Below are positions 1 through 6,743 of a stretch of 13,546 bases of DNA, one piece after another. The translations under genes were made by a program, and so were the position numbers. The DNA comes from DAORHV01 sp964434575 (GTDB lineage Bacteria; Patescibacteriota; Gracilibacteria; Peribacterales; Peribacteraceae), in assembly GCA_964434575.1 (NCBI GenBank), contig CAYSWB010000030.1, positions 1-13,546 on the forward strand, in the 5' to 3' direction. Numbering within the stretch: the first letter of the stretch is position 1; every line of letters starts with the position of its first letter. The notes beneath the pieces were generated by a model. That model was given only the letters and a program-made list of their open reading frames with translations, was not told the origin of the DNA and ran no database searches.

Positions 1-552
1 GCCAACTCGGGTCCGCTGACGCGCGGCGCGTTGGGTATTCCGGGTATCCCGCGTTTGCCGGGACTTGAAAGCCTGCCCGCGTTCGCCGTTGCCGCCGCCG
101 CGGTGGCCGTGGTGTGGGTGCTCTTCCTATGGCGCATCAACGCCGGCATCCTGGGGCGCCAGCTGGCGGCACTGGCCGAGAACGAATGGCATGCGCAGGC
201 CATCGGCGTCAGCCGGAAGAAGGTGCACCTGGCAGCGTTCCTCGTCGCCGGCGTGGGCGCGTTCCTCAGCAATTTCCTGTTCCCGCAGTACATCAGCCTG
301 CTGCACCCCAGCGACTATTCGTTCACCAACCTCATCTTCTTCGTGATGTGCGTGGTGGCCGGCATGCCCGGCAGCGTGTGGGGCGTGACCGCATCCGTCG
401 TTCTACTGAGCTTGCTCCGCGAAGGCCTGCGGTTCGTCCCGCTGCCCTACGATCTCATCGGCCCGGTCCGTCTGATCCTGTTCGGCATCATCCTCATCGT
501 CGCCGTGTACGTACGGCGAAAAGACCTCTTTCCGGTCCAGCGCTCGGTCTAA
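1..552 (+). CDS. Branched-chain amino acid ABC transporter permease, LivM-like (3' part)
   Basis: The frame is open from base 1, so the gene begins left of the window; 183 C-terminal residues are visible, ending in TAA at 550-552. LivM is one of two inner-membrane permeases of the high-affinity leucine/isoleucine/valine importer (with LivH, the ATPases LivG/LivF and a binding protein). The stretch ENEWHAQAIGVSRKKVHLAAF (bases 178-240) matches the cytoplasmic ATPase-coupling (EAA-type) loop of LivM, where E-x-A-A-x-A-x-G-I is usual. It is followed by hydrophobic segments, the MPGSVWG turn typical of the LivH/LivM C-terminal half, a last membrane helix and a basic tail (VRRKDLFP). The ORF could be opened at TTG 31, but the LTRGALGIPGIP stretch belongs to the conserved LTGG-N-GI region, so coding certainly starts earlier. 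It is convergent with trhO, with one base between the stop codons. Family assignment is firm; substrate is inferred from the family. Confidence 0.85.
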   Translation, partial: ANSGPLTRGALGIPGIPRLPGLESLPAFAVAAAAVAVVWVLFLWRINAGILGRQLAALAENEWHAQAIGVSRKKVHLAAFLVAGVGAFLSNFLFPQYISLLHPSDYSFTNLIFFVMCVVAGMPGSVWGVTASVVLLSLLREGLRFVPLPYDLIGPVRLILFGIILIVAVYVRRKDLFPVQRSV

Positions 553-553
553 A

Positions 554-1432
554 TCAGGCGGCGACCGCCACGGGGTGCGCCGTGCACAGTCCGCCGTGTT
601 TGGCGTGGCAGGCGTCGCAGCAGATGTACAGCGCGTGGCACGCGTCGTCGGCGCAGTCGCGGTAGGCGTCGCAGGGCGTGGCGCAGAATTCGCAGTCCGT
701 TAAGTACTTCGGCGGGTTCTTGCCCTGGTACCGCACGCGCAGGCGACGGTCGAAGACGAAGCATGAGCCTTCGAAATGGCCGTCCGGGAACGCCTCGCAG
801 TATTTGATGATGCCGCCTTCCAACTGCCGCACGTTTTCAAAGCCGCTCTGGCGCAGCAGCGCGCTGGCCTTCTCGCAGCGGATGCCGCCGGTGCAATACG
901 TCACCACCTTCTTGTCCTTGTATGCTTCCAGCTTCGGCAGCAGCGTCGGCAGGTCGCGGAAGTTTTCCATGGGGAGCACGACCGCGTTCCTGAATTTGCC
1001 GATCTTCGCTTCGTACTCATTGCGCATGTCGATGAGCACCAGGTCTTCGCCGCGCTCCAGCTCTTCGTGCAGACCGGCGGGGGAGACGTACGGCGCCTTA
1101 TTCTCCAGCTTCACGTCGCTGCGCAGCGTCACCACTTCCTGACGCACGCGCACGAACATCTTCTCGAACGTGAACGCATCGGTTTCCCATTCCTTGAACG
1201 CAACGTCAGAGAACAGCGGGTGCTTGGCCATGGCTTCCTTGTACTTCGCTATGGCGTCGGCGGGTCCGGAGCACGTGCCGTTGATGCCTTCCGAGCCGAT
1301 CAGTACGCGTCCTTTCAGGCCCAGGCTTTTGCACAAAGCACGATGTTCGTCGGCCTCCTTCACGGGGTCGGCGATGGGTACGTACTTGTAGTAGAGCAGG
1401 GTGATCACGCTCGTACTGTAGCGAATGATCAC
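554..1432 (-). CDS. trhO: tRNA uridine(34) hydroxylase, rhodanese-domain family (TrhO/YceA)
   Basis: TrhO makes 5-hydroxyuridine at the wobble position 34 of tRNAs, an oxygen-dependent first step toward cmo5U/mo5U. The 292-residue product has the full family layout: an N-terminal acylphosphatase-like domain (LLYYKYVPIADP at 12-23, GSEGINGTCSG at 46-56), a rhodanese domain with the active-site loop CTGGIRC (Cys180 catalytic, Cys186), and a C-terminal cysteine-rich segment (Cys247, 250, 254, 260, 265, 271, 272, 275, 283) that probably binds metal. The GTG start at 1432 is chosen because it overlaps the upstream stop as GTGA, suggesting translational coupling. A second in-frame GTG at 1408 (residue 9) nearer the usual family start is a real alternative. 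No Shine-Dalgarno sequence lies at normal spacing before either. It is the last gene of a run transcribed from 2406. Confidence 0.93.
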   Translation of the reverse strand: MIIRYSTSVITLLYYKYVPIADPVKEADEHRALCKSLGLKGRVLIGSEGINGTCSGPADAIAKYKEAMAKHPLFSDVAFKEWETDAFTFEKMFVRVRQEVVTLRSDVKLENKAPYVSPAGLHEELERGEDLVLIDMRNEYEAKIGKFRNAVVLPMENFRDLPTLLPKLEAYKDKKVVTYCTGGIRCEKASALLRQSGFENVRQLEGGIIKYCEAFPDGHFEGSCFVFDRRLRVRYQGKNPPKYLTDCEFCATPCDAYRDCADDACHALYICCDACHAKHGGLCTAHPVAVAA

Positions 1433-1947
1433 CAGGCCGAGGAAGTCTCCGGTTGCAGCGGGCCGCGAACGGCATTCAGCGCGCCCAGCGCGATGGCGGT
1501 GGTGGTCAGCACGCCCACCACGCTTCGGTACCGCCGGATGATGGCCTGAGAGGTCGCAGGCGCGGCGTATTCCGGCTGCAAGACGTCGGCCAGGGTGTCG
1601 GTGCGTACTTCGCCTTCGGTGTGCTCGCCCACGTGCGCGCGGAAATGCCGCGAGAGCGGAATTTCGTCCGCAGTCATGGCAAGCAGCCTGGATGCCATGG
1701 TTTCCGCGTAGAGTCCGGCATCCATGTAATAGCCCGGATCAGCGGCGCAGATCGCGTCGGCGGTCTGCTCGGTGATGCCCAGCGCATGCAGGCGCGCGCG
1801 GTATTCGGCCACGCGCTGCCGCAGCGTCGCGCGCACGTTCTCCTGTTCCACGATGGTGAGGGCCGTCACCACTTGCGAAAGCTGACCGCAAACGCCGCGC
1901 AACTGCTCGATGCGATGTGGCTCCGGTGGTCGGGGAGTGGTGGTCAT
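1429..1947 (-). CDS. Hypothetical protein with one C-terminal membrane helix
   Basis: I do not recognise the family. The 172-residue product has a Pro-rich start, a helical, possibly coiled-coil stretch (about 11-55), a mixed middle with a D-P-G-Y-Y motif (70-74), and one hydrophobic segment at about 143-160 flanked by basic residues (RRYR before, R161 after). It looks like a soluble domain facing the cytoplasm with a tail-type anchor, or a bitopic protein. There is no signal peptide. The ATG at 1945-1947 has no Shine-Dalgarno sequence. The gene lies 36 bases after the stop of the 140-residue gene and overlaps the GTG of trhO by 4 bases. That overlap and the GC-rich third codon positions support it as a real gene. 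A weak promoter-like pair (ATGACA, 17 bases, TAGCCT) lies just upstream but is not convincing. Confidence 0.7.
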   Translation of the reverse strand: MTTTPRPPEPHRIEQLRGVCGQLSQVVTALTIVEQENVRATLRQRVAEYRARLHALGITEQTADAICAADPGYYMDAGLYAETMASRLLAMTADEIPLSRHFRAHVGEHTEGEVRTDTLADVLQPEYAAPATSQAIIRRYRSVVGVLTTTAIALGALNAVRGPLQPETSSAW

Positions 1948-1983
1948 AGCAGCGGGCCAGGCTACCCCAGGCCGCCGCCGTTG

Positions 1984-2406
1984 TCATCCCACGATGTCCG
2001 AGTCCGTGTAACCCATCAGTTTCAGGGCTTTGTAGGCCTCCACGCCGACGCGCTCGTATTCCGTCAGCGCGTCTTGCTCATCGGCTGAGAGTTTGCGGCC
2101 GCCGCTGGTCGCCGCCTTCACCAGTTGCTCGGCGCGTTCCCCGGTGATTCCAAGCCCTTCGAGCAAATCGTCGATGGTTTTGTAGAACTCCCGCAGCGTT
2201 TGGTTCAGCCGCCTTTCGGAATGCTTGTTTGGCTCGTCCGCCGAACCGCTCGTCACCTCCCGCATGGGAATGTCGGCCATGGCAGTGTTCAGCAACCGGC
2301 GCTTGTACCCACCACGGAGGCGTCCGTGAAAGTTATTCAGCGCCCTTGCGATCTTTCCTTCGCCGGGAGGGGCCTCCAGATCTTCTGCTTTTACTTCGAT
2401 GGCCAT
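1984..2406 (-). CDS. Hypothetical small helical protein, first gene of a three-gene run
   Basis: I do not recognise this 140-residue protein. It is charged, without membrane or signal segments: a basic region (HGRLRGGYKRRLLN, 27-40), a polar linker (50-62), and a helical C-terminal half from about 65 with EFYKTIDDLLEGLGI, LSADEQDALTEYERVG and a YTDSDIVG end. The basic patch could contact nucleic acid, but that is only a guess. The ATG at 2404-2406 is fixed by an excellent promoter whose -10 TATAAT ends six bases before it, implying a leaderless transcript. It heads the run that ends in trhO, so a link to tRNA modification is possible but unproven. Confidence 0.7.
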   Translation of the reverse strand: MAIEVKAEDLEAPPGEGKIARALNNFHGRLRGGYKRRLLNTAMADIPMREVTSGSADEPNKHSERRLNQTLREFYKTIDDLLEGLGITGERAEQLVKAATSGGRKLSADEQDALTEYERVGVEAYKALKLMGYTDSDIVG

Positions 2407-2412
2407 ATGTAT

Positions 2413-2441
2413 ATTATACCATATTTATACATATTTGTTAA
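2413..2441 (-). promoter_or_regulatory. Near-consensus sigma-70-type promoter, leaderless, for the 2406-554 run
   Basis: On the minus strand: TTAACA (2436-2441, 5/6 to TTGACA), a 17-base spacer, then TATAAT (2413-2418, 6/6) preceded by TGG, giving an extended -10 (TG-n-TATAAT). Only six bases (2407-2412) separate the -10 from the ATG, so initiation is expected at or beside the A of the start codon. The surroundings are far more AT-rich than the genes. Confidence 0.8.
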
Positions 2442-2474
2442 ATAACGGGAATCCGCTGGACAGGAGCGTATTTG

Positions 2475-2502
2475 TTGACAGATTTCATCTCCGATCTAGC
2501 AT
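2475..2502 (+). promoter_or_regulatory. Promoter for the 2511 gene, leaderless arrangement
   Basis: TTGACA (2475-2480, 6/6), a 16-base spacer, then TAGCAT (2497-2502, 4/6). Eight bases separate the -10 from ATG 2511. It is divergent from the promoter at 2413-2441, with the two -35 elements 33 bases apart. Confidence 0.65.
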
Positions 2503-2510
2503 AGGGCGCT

Positions 2511-2927
2511 ATGCCAGAAGCCCAGCCGACAGCCGACGAGTCGCAGCCCGCCCCCAATCTCGACACCGAGCCCAAGGGACCCGCGCTTCCGGCCACGCCG
2601 CCTGCCATCACCCTGGCCGCCGATATCCTCATTGCCGCGGTGCGCGCGTGGTGGGCCAAGCAGGGACAGGAAGCTCCTGACGACGCGTCCGAAGTCGCCG
2701 CCGTCGCCGCCGCCGTTACCGGCGTCATGCTGGCCAAGGGAGAAACCCATTTCGAGCCTCCCATGGCGGTCCGCCAGCAGTTCGGTCGCTTCCGCTTGGC
2801 GAACCCCGCGGTTGTTGCCGATGCCACCGGAGCGGCGGTTCGGGTGCTTATTCCCGCCTCGGCGGGGGCGACCCATCTCCCCGAGGTCATCGGCACTACG
2901 GACGACGGCGAATGCGGCGTGGACTAG
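2511..2927 (+). CDS. Hypothetical Ala/Pro-rich protein
   Basis: 138 residues, family not recognised. The first 32 or so are a disordered Pro/Ala/Thr/Glu-rich tail. Then comes a probable amphipathic helix (LAADILIAAVRAWWAKQG, 36-53), a second Ala/Val helix (60-74), and a small mixed domain with FEPPMAVRQQFGRFRLANPAVV. There is no signal peptide and no clear membrane span. The gene is preferred over long minus-strand ORFs in the same place because it has a TTGACA promoter placed exactly for ATG 2511, GC-rich third positions in this frame, and a downstream gene on the same strand. TAG stop at 2925-2927. There is no Shine-Dalgarno sequence. Confidence 0.6.
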   Translation: MPEAQPTADESQPAPNLDTEPKGPALPATPPAITLAADILIAAVRAWWAKQGQEAPDDASEVAAVAAAVTGVMLAKGETHFEPPMAVRQQFGRFRLANPAVVADATGAAVRVLIPASAGATHLPEVIGTTDDGECGVD

Positions 2928-2941
2928 GGCAAAAGTGAATG

Positions 2942-2969
2942 TTGCACATTCTTTGCGAGAGTTTACTAT
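2942..2969 (+). promoter_or_regulatory. Possible promoter and short 5' hairpin before the Cys-rich gene
   Basis: TTGCAC (2942-2947), a 16-base spacer, TACTAT (2964-2969, 4/6). Transcription would begin near 2976, leaving a leader of under 20 bases. A GGGG-CATT-CCCC hairpin (2972-2983) overlaps the initiation region. Both are weak, and the gene may also be read from the 2511 promoter, since only 66 bases separate the two genes. Confidence 0.35.
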
Positions 2970-2993
2970 GGGGGGCATTCCCCACGCTTCCGC

Positions 2994-3611
2994 ATGTCCT
3001 TCAAGAACCACAACGCCTCCATGTTCGCCCTGGCGTTCGCTTCCGTCAGCCTGGCTGCGGGTGCGGCGGCGGTGTTCCAGGTTCCGATGAAGGCCACATT
3101 GTTGGCGCCCACCGCTGCGACTCCTCCGACCGCCGGCCTTCCATCTGCCCCTCCCTTGGAATGCGGCCAATATCTTCCTGCGGGTCAGAGTGCTCCGCAA
3201 TGCGGCGGAGGGTGCGGCTTCGGCCAGGTTTGTCAGCCCGGCAACCCGTTTGGAAGAGGGTGCATCTGCGCCCCGGACCCCGCGTTGCCCGAGACGTCTC
3301 CCTTGGAGTGCGGTGCTTTCGCGCCCGAAGGCTCCGAGTTCCCCTCATGCGGCGGCGCGTGCCCATTCGGAGAGGTTTGCCGGAAGGGCCAGCCGTTCGG
3401 CCGCGACCTGTGCTCCTGTGGAGTGGACCCCGCGTTGCCGACGACGCCACCCGCCAATTGCGGCGCGTATCAGATGGGCGGCGCGCTCCAGTGCGGCGGC
3501 GCTTGTCCCGCGGGTGAGTCGTGCGTACGCGGCCAGCCATTCGGACGCGACTGCTTCTGTTCGGCCGCCGGCCAAGCCAGCTCCGCGTCCTTCCCGGGAA
3601 TGCCGAATTAA
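2994..3611 (+). CDS. Exported cysteine-rich protein with three six-Cys repeats
   Basis: 205 residues. A short polar start (MSFKNHNASM) is followed by a hydrophobic Ala-rich segment (11-28) that can act as signal peptide or anchor, then a Pro/Thr/Ala linker (about 36-54). The rest is three tandem repeats starting at Cys57, Cys106 and Cys156, each with six cysteines in the order C-x(10-12)-C-GG-x-C-x5-C-x(9-10)-C-x-C and a shared G-x-PFGR element; repeats 1 and 2 end in DPALP. All 18 cysteines are in the repeats, and the even number per repeat suggests three disulfides each outside the cytoplasm; metal binding is the alternative. I do not recognise the domain. It is convergent with the HTTM-DCC gene, sharing the bases TTAA (3608-3611) as overlapping TAA stops. 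ATG 2994 is chosen because the signal segment follows directly. Confidence 0.8.
   Translation: MSFKNHNASMFALAFASVSLAAGAAAVFQVPMKATLLAPTAATPPTAGLPSAPPLECGQYLPAGQSAPQCGGGCGFGQVCQPGNPFGRGCICAPDPALPETSPLECGAFAPEGSEFPSCGGACPFGEVCRKGQPFGRDLCSCGVDPALPTTPPANCGAYQMGGALQCGGACPAGESCVRGQPFGRDCFCSAAGQASSASFPGMPN
3162..3560 (+). repeat. Three tandem copies of a six-cysteine coding repeat
   Basis: Copies lie at 3162-3269, 3309-3419 and 3459-3560 (Cys57-92, 106-142, 156-189 of the protein). Cysteine spacings are 12-3-5-9-1, 12-3-5-10-1 and 10-3-5-9-1. The conserved core is CGG-[GA]-C-x-[FA]-G-[QE]-x-C followed by G-[NQ]-PFGR. The copies have diverged in sequence, so the duplication is not recent. Confidence 0.85.
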
Positions 3612-4942
3612 ATCCGGCACACCCCGTCGCTGCAGCGCATCCGCCGCGCGGCGATGTTTTGGTACACCCACTCGCCCGGGATGTGTATGCCCGGAATCCA
3701 CAGAAGCGGCACCAGCACCCACAGCGCGGGAAGGTGCGGGCACAGCGCGCGGAAGCCGGCGAAGCCTTTCAGGAACGTGGTCGGTGAGAAGCGCACGTGA
3801 ATGGCTTTTTCCAGCTCGGCCGGCGTGATGGTGGGCGCGTATTCCAGCCGGGCGCGTTCGTCGGTGAAGTCGGCGAACGTCAGCCGGTGCAGCCAGTCTA
3901 GCGACTTCAGCACCGTCACGCTGCGGCGGCACAGGCCGCACGAGCCGTCGAATAGCACCACGATCGAGTACGTTTTGCGGTTGAAGAATTCGCGCATGGC
4001 GCGGAAATCCTCATCCAGCAGCAGTCCCACATAGCCGGCGAACACCACGTATGAGAACATGCCCACGTCCATGAACAGCGTGATGCCCAGGTGCATCAGC
4101 ACGCCGCCAAGCAGCACGGCGCGCTTCACCGTTCCGCTCATTCCGGCGGGCAGGGGGACGAAGCGCTCCAGCAGCGGAAGCAGAAGCAGCAGGATCCAGC
4201 TGAGCTGTGCGACCAGCACGAAGTACGTCACGAACGGGCTGAGGTGTGCCAAGAGGTCGGCGACGGCGGGAGGCACGCGCGAGAAGTGCGGATGGTGGAG
4301 CACGATGGCGGCCGCGCTGCCGTCCAGCCAGGTGGTGCCGCTCAGCTTTTCCCAGGCGGAGCTGAGGTAGATGCAGATGAATTGCCACAGCAGAAGCCGG
4401 TACGGCCAGATCGGCATGGTGCGTTCCGAAGCGGGCTGGTCGCTGGCATGCCGCACCACGCGCCGCATGCGCCTGAGCATGTTCGTGAGCGTGAACGAGC
4501 GGTCGCACGGCGAAATCAGCAGGATGAACGCGATCAATCGCAGCGTGGTGTCGCCGCCGTCCAGCAGCACCGGGTTGTATTCGTGGAACGAAAACAGCAG
4601 GACCGTGGAGACCAGCAAGGCCACGCGCGTCCAAACGCCCGCGATCACGAAGAGCAGGGAAGTCAGTAGCAGCAGATACAGCCACCACACCGCCGGGACC
4701 GTCACCCAGTCCAAAATCGAGAAGCGGTATTCGGCGCGCAGGAAGTACGACAGGGCGCCGTGCGGCATCAGCCCGGTGTCCGCGTAGTACCGCGTCACGT
4801 TGTGCCACTGCAGTGCGAACACGATGAACGCCGCCGCGCCGTAGGACATGCGCATGGCGCCGAAGCCCGCGGCCGACACCGGACGGAACCAGAACCGCTC
4901 GATGCGTTTCCAGGGCGAGCCGATGGCGCGGGCGGTACTCAT
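3608..4942 (-). CDS. HTTM membrane protein fused to a C-terminal DCC (DUF393) thiol-redox-like domain
   Basis: 444 residues in two parts. Residues about 20-315 form a multi-helix HTTM domain, the membrane family related to vitamin K-dependent gamma-glutamyl carboxylase; visible marks are RYYADTGLMP (51-60), FHEYNPVLLDGGDTTLRL (119-136), SPCDRSF (144-150) and AWEKLSGTTWLDGSA (196-210) with the family Lys-Leu-x-Gly. Residues about 326-444 form a DCC domain: VVLFDGSCGLC with CxxC Cys335/Cys338, FADFTD, and a hydrophobic region followed by RRMRC. DCC proteins are thioredoxin-fold-like; their substrates are mostly unknown. The ATG at 4942 forms an ATGA overlap with the upstream stop and is preferred to TTG 4957. 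The gene is third in a run with the small membrane protein and the THUMP methyltransferase. Domain calls are firm; the reaction is not known. Confidence 0.88.
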   Translation of the reverse strand: MSTARAIGSPWKRIERFWFRPVSAAGFGAMRMSYGAAAFIVFALQWHNVTRYYADTGLMPHGALSYFLRAEYRFSILDWVTVPAVWWLYLLLLTSLLFVIAGVWTRVALLVSTVLLFSFHEYNPVLLDGGDTTLRLIAFILLISPCDRSFTLTNMLRRMRRVVRHASDQPASERTMPIWPYRLLLWQFICIYLSSAWEKLSGTTWLDGSAAAIVLHHPHFSRVPPAVADLLAHLSPFVTYFVLVAQLSWILLLLLPLLERFVPLPAGMSGTVKRAVLLGGVLMHLGITLFMDVGMFSYVVFAGYVGLLLDEDFRAMREFFNRKTYSIVVLFDGSCGLCRRSVTVLKSLDWLHRLTFADFTDERARLEYAPTITPAELEKAIHVRFSPTTFLKGFAGFRALCPHLPALWVLVPLLWIPGIHIPGEWVYQNIAARRMRCSDGVCRI

Positions 4943-5490
4943 GCTTGCGGGAGGCAATCGACGGTGCCGAGCGTTTTCTCGGTCGTCCGGAGTTTGGTGG
5001 TCGACAGGCGCTTCAGGCTATCCAGGTCCTTGGGAACCACGTGGGTGTACGCCTGTAGGCGCAGCGAGTGACCGGCTGCTTCCGGAAACCGTTCGCATTC
5101 GTTGCCCAGGAACGGGATGGCCATGTCCTTCCAGTCCTCCTCCAGACGGCCGAGGATTTTGAGCTCCTTTGCGCGGTCGTACCAGGGCACGGCGTTGAAA
5201 TCGATCGTGCGGAGCGGTTGCCACCCTTCGTCCTTGAGCATGTCGACGCTGTACAACGAGGAGCGTCGCAGCGGATCGGGCGAGAAGATGTCCCACTTCT
5301 GCCACTGGCTGAAGCTCAGGACGTACGGCCTGGCCAGGTTGAAGGCCTTTTGCGCGAAGACGTTCCACGCATCGGACTTGGTCTGCCGGGGCATCACGTA
5401 TGCCGCGATGGCCGCCATATGCAGCACGCAAAAGACCACGATGCAGACGCGGAGCGCGGTGGCGGCCGGTGACGGCAAACGTGGAACCAA
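4939..5490 (-). CDS. Small membrane-anchored partner of the HTTM protein
   Basis: 183 residues: one N-terminal hydrophobic segment (about 11-33) then a soluble domain with the motif FSQWQKWDIFSPDPLRRSSL (60-79). An aromatic-rich [NK]-W-x-[ML]-F-[AS]-P-x-P motif is common in proteins encoded beside HTTM genes in other bacteria (recalled, not searched), which fits its 4-base ATGA overlap with the HTTM-DCC gene. The two probably act together at the membrane. The start is uncertain: the only candidates that keep the membrane helix are TTG 5490 and TTG 5478; no ATG or GTG is available upstream before a stop. It begins 25 bases after the methyltransferase stop, so it is probably cotranscribed. Confidence 0.75.
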   Translation of the reverse strand: MVPRLPSPAATALRVCIVVFCVLHMAAIAAYVMPRQTKSDAWNVFAQKAFNLARPYVLSFSQWQKWDIFSPDPLRRSSLYSVDMLKDEGWQPLRTIDFNAVPWYDRAKELKILGRLEEDWKDMAIPFLGNECERFPEAAGHSLRLQAYTHVVPKDLDSLKRLSTTKLRTTEKTLGTVDCLPQA

Positions 5491-5515
5491 GCGGCGTAAA
5501 GGGGATGGGCGGAGT

Positions 5516-6736
5516 CTACGCCTGCTTCACCGGCTCCAGCAGCACGATCTCGCGGCCGACGAATTGGTCGGTGCGGCGGTAGAGCAGCGTGGCGCGACTG
5601 CCGCCGATGGTGTGCGGGGGCAACACGAGCTTGTATCCGAGCTTTTCGGCGGTCTTGATCGACTTGGCCAGCGTGACCGGCCGCTTCTGCGAGTACCACA
5701 CCGGCCAGGTCATCACGACCGGCACGCCGGGCAACGTGGCGGCGCAGTTCTCCAGGAATTTCTCGGTGAGCGCCTCGGCGTTCTTGGCATGGCGCTCGAT
5801 GTCCTTGAGCATCGGGCGGCTCTTCATGTTGGGGCCCAGCGAGCCTTCCGTCACCACCATGTGGGGCAGCTCCTTGAGCTCGAACGGTTTGGTGGCGTCG
5901 TGCTTGAACGCGTCCGCGTCCACGTCCTTCTTGTTGATCTTGTAGGTCTTGCGCACCCATTCGATGTTCTTGTTGGTGCCGTTCACGGCCTTCAGTTCCT
6001 TGTCCGAAGCGACCACGTGCCACTTGCGCAGCATCGCCTCGATGGGAATGACGCCGGTGCCGCAGAACGGATCGAATACGGTCAGCTCGGACGGCATCTT
6101 GAAGTGCTTGCGGCTGACCAGGAAGTATCCGAAGTTCAGCAGGACCTGCGCCAGCTTGGGCGGCAGGATGCCGACGGTCATGTCGCGCACGGGCTTGTTC
6201 ATGTCGCGCATGGTGTAGGCCTTGATGTTCTGCGCGGCGACCGTGCGGCCGATCCACAATGTTTCCTTGTCCTTCAGTACCGTCAGTTCACAGCCCTTCT
6301 TGGGGTCCAGCAGCCCTTCGTCATGCAGCTGGATGGCCATCGGCGGTTTCATCTCGTTGCCGACGTAGCGGCTGGGAGTGCTCTTGGACTTCAGGAATTG
6401 CTTGCAGTCGGAGAAGTAGTGCTTGGCCTCGCCCGGGGCCACGCCTACGAAGCGGAGCGAGAACGTCGCTTTTCCTTTCACGGAAGCCAGCTCGGCGGCC
6501 AGGATCGTCGGAATGTCCTGCAGCTTGGGCTTGGCCTCTCCTTTCATGACGGATTTGGCGATCATCAGCGTGCCGCCGAGTTTGTTCAAAAAATCCTGAT
6601 CCAGTTCATGCTTGGTCTGGAACGTGAGGATTTGGTTGGCGTAGACGCGTTGCGGAGTCAGGTCGGGGAGGAGCGCGCTGAGCTCAGCTGCGCTGATCAT
6701 CGGATTGTTTCCCAGGATGGCGGCGTACGAATGCAT
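5516..6736 (-). CDS. THUMP-domain RNA methyltransferase, Trm11/UPF0020-like
   Basis: 406 residues. The N-terminal part (about 1-165) looks like a ferredoxin-like/THUMP RNA-binding region, as in Trm11/Trm14-type tRNA guanosine-N2 methyltransferases. The C-terminal Rossmann fold has the SAM-binding motif I DPFCGTGVIPIEAML (222-236) and an acidic SASD-like position (VVASDKE, 241-247). The catalytic motif IV, normally [DN]-P-P-[YF], is absent; the equivalent loop reads VVTEGSLGP (294-302). The probable role is base methylation of tRNA with S-adenosylmethionine, but this replacement makes activity and position uncertain. The ATG at 6736 is chosen over TTG 6772 and ATG 6748 because a promoter -10 (6744-6749) overlies those upstream starts, and the product then begins MHSYAAILGNNP, as these proteins usually do. 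It heads a three-gene run. Confidence 0.85.
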   Translation of the reverse strand: MHSYAAILGNNPMISAAELSALLPDLTPQRVYANQILTFQTKHELDQDFLNKLGGTLMIAKSVMKGEAKPKLQDIPTILAAELASVKGKATFSLRFVGVAPGEAKHYFSDCKQFLKSKSTPSRYVGNEMKPPMAIQLHDEGLLDPKKGCELTVLKDKETLWIGRTVAAQNIKAYTMRDMNKPVRDMTVGILPPKLAQVLLNFGYFLVSRKHFKMPSELTVFDPFCGTGVIPIEAMLRKWHVVASDKELKAVNGTNKNIEWVRKTYKINKKDVDADAFKHDATKPFELKELPHMVVTEGSLGPNMKSRPMLKDIERHAKNAEALTEKFLENCAATLPGVPVVMTWPVWYSQKRPVTLAKSIKTAEKLGYKLVLPPHTIGGSRATLLYRRTDQFVGREIVLLEPVKQA

Positions 6737-6743
6737 GGCTCGA

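Noticed and set aside
776..1549. Plus-strand frame of 257 codons opposite trhO
   Set aside because: Antisense to a well-recognised family member; composition is typical of a shadow frame.
2496..3200. Minus-strand open frames over the 2511 and 2994 genes
   Set aside because: Products are Gly/Arg-rich shadow sequences; the plus-strand frames have promoters and, for the second, a signal segment and ordered Cys repeats.
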